Positions 37,790-43,549 of a stretch of 43,549 bases of DNA are shown piece by piece (positions within the stretch are counted from its first letter, which is position 1; each line of letters starts with the position of its first letter). The DNA is from Chitinophagales bacterium 33-2 (GTDB taxonomy: Bacteria; Bacteroidota; Bacteroidia; Chitinophagales; Chitinophagaceae), in assembly GCA_002050435.1 (NCBI GenBank), contig MWYV01000047.1, forward strand, positions 1 to 43,549, read 5' to 3'. The notes under the pieces were generated by a model, which searched no databases, was not told the DNA's origin, and saw nothing but the letters and a program-made list of their open reading frames with translations. A program made the translations under genes and the position numbers.

Positions 37790-39147
37790 AGAAAAAAAAT
37801 ATTTCAATCATCGGTGCCGGTCTTGTTGGATCCTTGTTGTCTATTTACCTGTCGAAGCGCGGTTACCAGGTTCATGTTTTCGAGCGCAGGGCGGATATGC
37901 GCAAACAGGTAGTGGAAGCTGGTCGTTCCATTAACCTTGCATTGAGTGACAGGGGCATCAAAGCACTTAAAGAAGTTGGAATTGCCGATGAAGTTATAAA
38001 GATCGCCATACCTATGGAAGGAAGGCATATTCATAATCCTGATGGCTCTCATGCTTTTCAGCCTTATGGAAAAGAGGGGCAGTCGATCCATTCTGTTTCG
38101 CGTAGCGAATTGAATGCAAAATTGCTTGACCTTGCCGAAGCACATGACGTTCAGTTTTCTTTTCAACTTAAATGCAACAGTATTGACTGGAAAAAAAACC
38201 AGGTGATTTTTGAAGATGATCAGAACAAAACAATTGAAACTGCTTTTGATCTTTTGTTTGGTGCGGATGGTGCTTATTCTTCTGCCAGGCTCGCGCACAT
38301 GATGAGCCATAATACATTTGAATATCATCAATACTATATTGATTGTGGTTACAAGGAGATCTCTATTCCTGCAGGTGCTAACGGGCAATTTTTATTGGAA
38401 AAAAATGCACTCCACATCTGGCCCCGAAAGGAATACATGCTGATTGCACTGCCCAATCTTGATGGAAGTTTTACAGGTACTTTGTTCTTTCCTTTTGAAG
38501 GCGAGCTTTCATTTGAAAAGCTTACAACTGAATCAGCCGTTAAACGTTTTTTCAATGAAACTTTTCCTGATGTGGTGCCGCTGGTTCCCGACATGGATCA
38601 GCAGTTTTTTCACAATCCGATTGCATCATTGGTAACTGTAAAATGCTTTCCCTGGATTAGAGCCGATCAATTTTGTTTACTGGGTGATGCCGCACATGCA
38701 ATTGTTCCTTTTTTTGGGCAGGGAATGAATGCCGGATTTGAAGATTGCAGTGTACTGGATGGATTGATCGGGGAACATGGGGAAGACTGGATTTCCATCC
38801 TGCGCAATTTCCAGGAACTCAGAAAACCCGACGCGGATGCCATTGCAGACCTGGCCATTAATAATTTTATTGAGATGCGTGCAAAGACTGCTGATCCCAG
38901 ATTTCTTTTGCAAAAAAAGATCGAGGCAAGAATTCATGAACGCCATCCCGACAAATGGATTCCAGCTTATGCCCAGGTAACTTTTAGTCCGGGTATCAGG
39001 TACAGCGAAGCGCTTAAAAACAGCATGAAACAGGAAGCCATCATGCAGGAAGTTATGCGCATACCAGAAATAGAAAAGCACTGGGATTCACCTAATGTAG
39101 AAGCGCAGGTGTTGCAACGACTGGAGCAGGATAAATCATTATTATGA
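37786..39147 (+). CDS. kmo: Kynurenine 3-monooxygenase
   Basis: The 453-residue FAD enzyme hydroxylates kynurenine at C3 with NADPH and O2. The FAD loop is IIGAGLVGSLLS (residues 8-19). The conserved GRSINLALSDRG and Arg-rich HVFERRADMRK follow. The second FAD motif is LLGDAAHAIVPFFGQGMNAG plus FEDC. A C-terminal helix region (about residues 380-440) resembles other KMO proteins but lacks an obvious transmembrane segment, so it is probably soluble. It overlaps kynU at its start and pyrF at its stop, each by 4 nt. Confidence 0.95.
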   Translation: MKKKNISIIGAGLVGSLLSIYLSKRGYQVHVFERRADMRKQVVEAGRSINLALSDRGIKALKEVGIADEVIKIAIPMEGRHIHNPDGSHAFQPYGKEGQSIHSVSRSELNAKLLDLAEAHDVQFSFQLKCNSIDWKKNQVIFEDDQNKTIETAFDLLFGADGAYSSARLAHMMSHNTFEYHQYYIDCGYKEISIPAGANGQFLLEKNALHIWPRKEYMLIALPNLDGSFTGTLFFPFEGELSFEKLTTESAVKRFFNETFPDVVPLVPDMDQQFFHNPIASLVTVKCFPWIRADQFCLLGDAAHAIVPFFGQGMNAGFEDCSVLDGLIGEHGEDWISILRNFQELRKPDADAIADLAINNFIEMRAKTADPRFLLQKKIEARIHERHPDKWIPAYAQVTFSPGIRYSEALKNSMKQEAIMQEVMRIPEIEKHWDSPNVEAQVLQRLEQDKSLL

Positions 39148-39977
39148 ACCGACAGGAACTAACAGAACAAATATTTTTAAAAGGATCTTATTTATGTGTG
39201 GGTCTTGATACAGATCCGCAAAAACTGCCGCCACACCTGCAATCAGATCCTGATGCGGTATATAATTTTAACCGGGCGATCATCGATGCTACAAAAGACC
39301 ACTGTGTAGCCTACAAAATCAATACAGCATTTTATGAAGCCATGGGTGCTGCAGGTTGGGAAATCATGCAAAGAACCGCTGAATATATCCCTGCTACGCA
39401 TTTTAAAATTGCGGATGCTAAAAGAGGCGATATTGGAAATACTTCCTCTCAATATGCAAGGGCGTTTTTTGAGACCATGAACTTTGATGCCATAACCGTT
39501 GCGCCTTATATGGGTGAAGACAGCATCCGGCCTTTTCTCGAATATGAAAACAAATGGACCATTCTGCTTGGGCTCACTTCCAATGCTGGGGCAAAGGATT
39601 TTGAACTCCAAAATATTTCAGATGGCCGTGAAAATAAAAAGCTGTACGAAACCGTAATGGAAAAATCAGCTTCCTGGGGTACAACTGAAAACCTGATGTT
39701 TGTTATTGGTGCTACGCGCGCCGACCAGTTTCAACAGGTGCGAACCATCAGTCCAAACCATTTTTTCCTGGTCCCGGGAATTGGAGCGCAGGGGGGAAGC
39801 TTGTCAGATATATCATCTGCTGCACTGATTGAGGATTGCGGAATACTGGTGAATGCCAGCAGGGCGGTGATCTATGCGTCTTCAGGAGCTGATTTTGCAG
39901 AAATGGCAGGATCAATGGTCTCAGGTTATCAGAAAGAAATGAAAATCTTTCTTTCACTTAAAAAACCATCTTCTTAA
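39144..39977 (+). CDS. pyrF: Orotidine 5'-phosphate decarboxylase
   Basis: The 277-residue protein is a long-type OMP decarboxylase, the last step of UMP synthesis. The catalytic Asp-Lys-Asp array is in FKIADAKRGDIGNTSSQYA. YLCVGLDTDPQKLPPHL is the phosphate or N-terminal signature, and FLVPGIGAQGGSL is the C-terminal phosphate loop. It starts within the last codons of kmo (ATGA overlap), so it is bound to the tryptophan-catabolic operon. This placement is unusual for a housekeeping gene. No gene of the pyr operon is nearby apart from the PyrR-like gene at 16761. Confidence 0.95.
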   Translation: MNRQELTEQIFLKGSYLCVGLDTDPQKLPPHLQSDPDAVYNFNRAIIDATKDHCVAYKINTAFYEAMGAAGWEIMQRTAEYIPATHFKIADAKRGDIGNTSSQYARAFFETMNFDAITVAPYMGEDSIRPFLEYENKWTILLGLTSNAGAKDFELQNISDGRENKKLYETVMEKSASWGTTENLMFVIGATRADQFQQVRTISPNHFFLVPGIGAQGGSLSDISSAALIEDCGILVNASRAVIYASSGADFAEMAGSMVSGYQKEMKIFLSLKKPSS

Positions 39978-40026
39978 ATCCAAAACTTCATATTTATCTT
40001 CATCAGTAACCTTTTATTATTATTCC

Positions 40027-42519
40027 ATGAAATCAATATTTATAATTATCTGCCTGGCCCTGGTACAGTTTTCCTCATTTGGACAAACTTCAACTGAATT
40101 AGCTGCGAACTACCAGCTTGCTTCCAGGTTCTCTCCAAAGAAACTCGAAAAAATGATTTTCTCCACTTCGGTGGATCCACACTGGTTAAAAAATTCAGAC
40201 AGGTTCTGGTACACCTATGAAACAACCAATGGTAAGAACTGGTATATTGTGGATCCGGCTAAAGGACAAAAGCGTTTAATGTTCGATAACGAAAAACTGG
40301 CCGCCCAGTTAACTGCAATTGTAAAAGATCCAATGGATGCACAACATTTGATGATCGACAGCCTGAGGTTCGTGCGTGATGAGAACTGGATACAGTTTGA
40401 AGTAAAGAGCACTGAAGAAATAATTAAAAAAGACACAGCTACGAAAAAAGGTGCTACACCGGCCCGCGAAAGAAAGGTCTATTATTTTGAATACAACCTG
40501 AATTCGGGTCAACTGGTGGAATTGGGTGAATTAAAAAAGCCAAAACGCAATCCGCGCTGGGCTGCGATTGCTCCTGACGGGCAAACCATCGTTTTTGTAA
40601 AGAATTATAATCTGTTCTGGATGGATCGTTCCAACTATGAAAAAGCTTTGCTTCATGAAGAGGACAGCACCATAGTGGAACATAAAATTACCAGCGATGG
40701 AATGGAATATTTCAGTTATGGCACCGAGGGTTTCCTTGGTGGAACTGGTGAAAACAATGTTGATAAAGAGAAAAATAAGAACAAACGAAAACCAGCTTTT
40801 ATTTTCTGGGCGCCGGATTCGAAACATTTTGCCATGGTGCGCACTGATGCTAGAAAAGTTAATGAACTCTGGGTGATCAACAGCATTTCCGATCCGAGGC
40901 CTACGCTTGAAACTTATAAATACTGGATGCCTGGCGAAAAAGAATCACCGTTGTCTAACATCTATCTTTTTACAAATGCCACCAAAACATACCGTGAACT
41001 TGATATCAAACAATTTCGCGACCAGGATATTACGATCTGGTCGGCGCGACCACCATTAAATACAAGAGATGATGACTGGCGTCCTTTGGTATGGCTTGGC
41101 AACAATAATAATTTTTACTTTAACCGAACAAGCCGCGACCTGAAAAGAATTGATCTGTGCAGTGTGGATATCAATTCAGGCAATGTTTCTGTATTGATCC
41201 CTGAAAGACTGAACACTTATATAGAAACCAGGCGACCGGGATTAGTGAATAATGGTTCTGAATTAATTCACTGGAGTGAAAGAGATGGCTGGGCACATTT
41301 ATACCTTTATGATGGCCAGGGTAAATTGAAAAATCAGATCACCAGCGGAAGTTACCATGTAGAAGACATAGTAGGTGTGGATGATAAAAAACGTGTGGTG
41401 TATTTTATTGCAAATGGAAGAGAAGCAAACGAAGATCCCTATTATACACACCTTTACCGCGTAAACCTGGATGGCACCGGTTTGCGTTTACTGAACACGG
41501 GAAACTTTGATCATTCAACCAGCCTGAATGACAGCAGGTCTTATTTTGTATCTACATCATCAAGAGTGAACAGTGTTCCTCAATCTGCTTTGTATAATGT
41601 GGAAGGAAGAAAGATCATGGATCTTGAAAAGGCTGATTTTTCTTCACTCATGTCTGCGGGTTATAAATTCCCTGAGCCATTTAAAGTAAAGGCAGATGAT
41701 GGCATCACTGATCTGTATGGTGTAATGTACAAGCCATTTAATTTCGATTCAACCAGGAAATATCCCATCATACAATATGTTTATCCGGGCCCGCAAACCG
41801 AGGCCGTGAATTCCACCTGGAGCCGGGGTATGGATCGTATTGACCGACTGGCGCAACTTGGATTTATTGTAGTTACCGTAGGAAACAGGGGAGGACATCC
41901 TTCCAGAAGTAAATGGTACCACAACTTTGGCTATGGTAACCTGAGGGATTATGGACTCGCTGATAAAAAAGCAACGGTTGAACAACTCGCAGCCCGCTTT
42001 CCATTTATTGATATCAAGCGGGTGGGGATCCATGGACATTCAGGCGGTGGCTTTATGAGCACTGCTGCCATGCTGGTTTATCCCGACTTTTTTAAAGTTG
42101 CGGTATCCAGTGCAGGGAATCACGACAACAGTATTTACAACCGCTGGTGGAGTGAAAAGCACCATGGGGTTAAAGAAGTGATCACAGATAAGGGCGACAC
42201 CAGTTTTACGTATTCAATTGAAAGCAATCCTGCGCTTGCACAAAACCTTAAAGGGCATTTAATGCTGGTGCACGGAGATATCGATAATAATGTACACCCT
42301 GCCAACACCACAAGAATGGTGAATGCACTCATCAGGGCCAATAAAAGATTTGAAATGCTGGTGCTTCCCGGGCAAAGACACGGGTTTGGCGATATGACAG
42401 AATATTTTTTCTGGCGCATGGCTGATTTTTACAGTCAGCATTTGCTTGACGCTCAGTTACCACCTGTGGATATTGTTGAAATGAACAGGGAAGTGCAACT
42501 TTCAGGAAAGAAAAAATAA
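40027..42519 (+). CDS. Dipeptidyl-peptidase IV-like serine peptidase (S9B)
   Basis: The 830-residue protein has a signal peptide (KSIFIIICLALVQFSSFGQ). An eight-bladed propeller-like region of about residues 60-560 follows, then an alpha/beta-hydrolase domain. The triad is visible as Ser in GIHGHSGGGFMSTAAML, Asp in LVHGDIDNNVHP, and His in LPGQRHGFGDM. It should be exported and release N-terminal dipeptides. It follows pyrF by 49 nt in the same direction. A separate promoter is not obvious. It ends at a UUCG-loop terminator. Confidence 0.9.
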   Translation: MKSIFIIICLALVQFSSFGQTSTELAANYQLASRFSPKKLEKMIFSTSVDPHWLKNSDRFWYTYETTNGKNWYIVDPAKGQKRLMFDNEKLAAQLTAIVKDPMDAQHLMIDSLRFVRDENWIQFEVKSTEEIIKKDTATKKGATPARERKVYYFEYNLNSGQLVELGELKKPKRNPRWAAIAPDGQTIVFVKNYNLFWMDRSNYEKALLHEEDSTIVEHKITSDGMEYFSYGTEGFLGGTGENNVDKEKNKNKRKPAFIFWAPDSKHFAMVRTDARKVNELWVINSISDPRPTLETYKYWMPGEKESPLSNIYLFTNATKTYRELDIKQFRDQDITIWSARPPLNTRDDDWRPLVWLGNNNNFYFNRTSRDLKRIDLCSVDINSGNVSVLIPERLNTYIETRRPGLVNNGSELIHWSERDGWAHLYLYDGQGKLKNQITSGSYHVEDIVGVDDKKRVVYFIANGREANEDPYYTHLYRVNLDGTGLRLLNTGNFDHSTSLNDSRSYFVSTSSRVNSVPQSALYNVEGRKIMDLEKADFSSLMSAGYKFPEPFKVKADDGITDLYGVMYKPFNFDSTRKYPIIQYVYPGPQTEAVNSTWSRGMDRIDRLAQLGFIVVTVGNRGGHPSRSKWYHNFGYGNLRDYGLADKKATVEQLAARFPFIDIKRVGIHGHSGGGFMSTAAMLVYPDFFKVAVSSAGNHDNSIYNRWWSEKHHGVKEVITDKGDTSFTYSIESNPALAQNLKGHLMLVHGDIDNNVHPANTTRMVNALIRANKRFEMLVLPGQRHGFGDMTEYFFWRMADFYSQHLLDAQLPPVDIVEMNREVQLSGKKK

Positions 42520-42523
42520 TGGC

Positions 42524-42546
42524 AACCACCTTCGGGTGGTTTTTTT
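42524..42546 (+). terminator. Intrinsic terminator after the S9 peptidase gene
   Basis: AACCACC (42524-42530) pairs with GGTGGTT (42535-42541) around a stable TTCG tetraloop (42531-42534), followed by a T-run to 42546. It begins 5 nt after the stop codon. Confidence 0.92.
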
Positions 42547-42607
42547 ATGCTTTTTATTAACGAAAACAGGAGCAATATTCGCTATAGGGCCGCTGTTAAT
42601 CATTTTA

Positions 42608-43096
42608 ATGAAGTCTGTTCTATTCTTGTTTTCCATTCTGATTATTTCAAGTGGCTTTGATTCCATCCGGTTTTATGAACCAAAACCGGGAACATCATCA
42701 GCAATAAACAAAAATCTTGTTCTTGAGCTGGTGAACCGTGCGCGTACCAATGGTTGCAAATGCGGGGATACTTATTATTATCCTGTGCCGGCATTGAAGT
42801 GGAACAGCATCCTGGAAAAAGCAGCTTTTCATCATAGCGTTGATATGGAACAGAAAAAGTATTTCAGCCATATAGCACCTGATGGCAGTAAAGCCGGTAA
42901 AAGAATTGAGAAAGTGGGATATAAGTGGAAAGCCTATGGCGAAAATATTGCCAGTGGTTATTCCACTGAGGCTGCAGTGGTTGAAGGTTGGTTGAAAAGC
43001 CCTGGACATTGTAAAAACATCATGAACAAAATGTACAAGGAAATGGGTATGGGCCGCTCCGGCCGTTATTGGACCCAAAATTTCGGCGCTAAATAA
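42608..43096 (+). CDS. CAP-domain (SCP/PR1-like) secreted protein
   Basis: The 162-residue protein has a signal peptide (KSVLFLFSILIISSGF). The CAP domain carries LVLELVNRARTNG, AFHHSVDMEQKKYFSHIAPD with conserved His, KAYGENIASGYS (the GENI motif), and VVEGWLKSPGHCKNIMN (the second His). The closing WTQNFGAK is family-typical. CAP proteins are secreted; bacterial members have been linked to lipids, peptides or cell wall but with no general activity. I chose the ATG at 42608 because the upstream frame runs through the terminator region. Confidence 0.88.
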   Translation: MKSVLFLFSILIISSGFDSIRFYEPKPGTSSAINKNLVLELVNRARTNGCKCGDTYYYPVPALKWNSILEKAAFHHSVDMEQKKYFSHIAPDGSKAGKRIEKVGYKWKAYGENIASGYSTEAAVVEGWLKSPGHCKNIMNKMYKEMGMGRSGRYWTQNFGAK

Positions 43097-43153
43097 CCCT
43101 GAATACGCAGGTTCTTCCTTCCTATGGCCAACGGCCTCTAATCAATTAAGCTT

Positions 43154-43161
43154 TACATTTG
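43154..43161 (+). promoter_or_regulatory. Possible -7 box for the gcdH-like gene
   Basis: TACATTTG is an exact match to TAnnTTTG. It lies 64 nt upstream of the ATG at 43226. No -33 TTG is seen at the usual spacing. Confidence 0.35.
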
Positions 43162-43225
43162 CGGGGCATTTGCAGTTATTTATACTGTTTGCCGATCAGT
43201 TAAATGATCCTTTTAAAGCAATTTT

Positions 43226-43549
43226 ATGGCTACAGACCAATTTCAATCGCCCGATTATTATTTAGTAGATGAACTCTTGTCCGACGAACATAAACTCATC
43301 AGGGAAACTGTTCGCAATTATGTAAAGAAAGAAATTTCACCCATTATTGAAGATTATGCACAGCGGGCAGAATTTCCCGAGCAGATCGTTAAGCAGCTGG
43401 GCGACCTGGGTTGTTTTGGTCCAACCGTACCAGTTGAATACGGAGGCGGTGGCCTGGATTATATCAGCTATGGATTGATGATGCAGGAGCTGGAAAGAGG
43501 GGATAGTGGCGTGCGGTCAACGGCTTCGGTTCAGGGTTCCCTGGTGATG
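43226..43549 (+). CDS. gcdH: Glutaryl-CoA dehydrogenase (N-terminal part, cut by window end)
   Basis: The visible 108 residues are the N-terminal helical domain of an acyl-CoA dehydrogenase. The run ELERGDSGVRSTASVQGSLV is characteristic of glutaryl-CoA dehydrogenase, as is the preceding LGCFGPTVPVEYGGGGLDYI segment. This enzyme converts glutaryl-CoA to crotonyl-CoA. In mammals it follows the kynurenine pathway through 2-oxoadipate. In many bacteria it serves lysine or glutarate catabolism. The active-site Glu lies beyond the window. Placed 3.2 kb from the end of the kyn operon. Confidence 0.85.
   Translation, partial: MATDQFQSPDYYLVDELLSDEHKLIRETVRNYVKKEISPIIEDYAQRAEFPEQIVKQLGDLGCFGPTVPVEYGGGGLDYISYGLMMQELERGDSGVRSTASVQGSLVM

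Overview
The window reads as chromosomal DNA of a Bacteroidota bacterium, most likely of the Chitinophagaceae or a close relative. The evidence is the set of phylum-typical proteins (CarboxypepD_reg-like outer-membrane barrels, a DUF5686-type protein, a Bacteroidota-type SecG and an LptE-like lipoprotein) and repeated matches to the Bacteroidota promoter -7 box TAnnTTTG. Shine-Dalgarno sites are almost absent. I see no rRNA, tRNA, CRISPR array, transposase or phage gene. Genus-level placement is inference.

Layout. 1-2.5 kb: a fragment, a single-domain response regulator, a TrmH-type RNA methyltransferase and two thioredoxin-fold proteins. 2.5-3.3 kb: a gene-free stretch with one copy of a dispersed repeat. 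3.3-9.1 kb, minus strand: mltG, secG, a TPR-like protein, an LptE-like lipoprotein, a sigma-54 activator and miaB. 9.2-20 kb: an outer-membrane barrel, a two-part Fe-S oxidoreductase (HdrD/GlcF type) split by an ATP-grasp/LysE pair and a SET-domain gene, a PyrR-like phosphoribosyltransferase, a DUF2279-like protein and a phosphohexomutase. 20-28.6 kb: two methyltransferases (one is pcm), a penicillin acylase-like Ntn hydrolase, a DUF5686-type protein and trhO. 28.6-29.1 kb: a second gene-free stretch with the second repeat copy, inverted relative to the first. 29-32 kb: a cupin, a small CarboxypepD_reg protein, an Mrp ATPase and a PaiB-like flavoprotein.

32-40 kb holds the main functional block, a kynurenine-type tryptophan degradation cluster. 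ACMSD and 3-hydroxyanthranilate dioxygenase are on the minus strand. Diverging from them are an SDR, 2-aminomuconate-semialdehyde dehydrogenase, a RidA-family 2-aminomuconate deaminase, kynureninase, kynurenine 3-monooxygenase and pyrF. Together these take kynurenine through 3-hydroxykynurenine, 3-hydroxyanthranilate, ACMS and 2-aminomuconate. The SDR lacks the catalytic Tyr and Lys of its family and has no assigned step. A glutaryl-CoA dehydrogenase begins at the right edge, which raises the possibility of a mammal-like exit through 2-oxoadipate and glutaryl-CoA. No tryptophan dioxygenase, kynurenine formamidase or meta-cleavage (4-oxalocrotonate) genes are present here. A DPP4-like S9 peptidase and a CAP-domain protein lie between the cluster and gcdH.

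Two non-coding features stand out. One is a dispersed element of about 280-310 bp, present twice in opposite orientation, carrying a degenerate GTCAATG-type tract; such tracts also border several other genes. The other is promoter layout: five start codons lie only 4-5 nt after a perfect TAnnTTTG box, which suggests leaderless mRNAs, and two terminator hairpins merge with the -7 box of the next gene.
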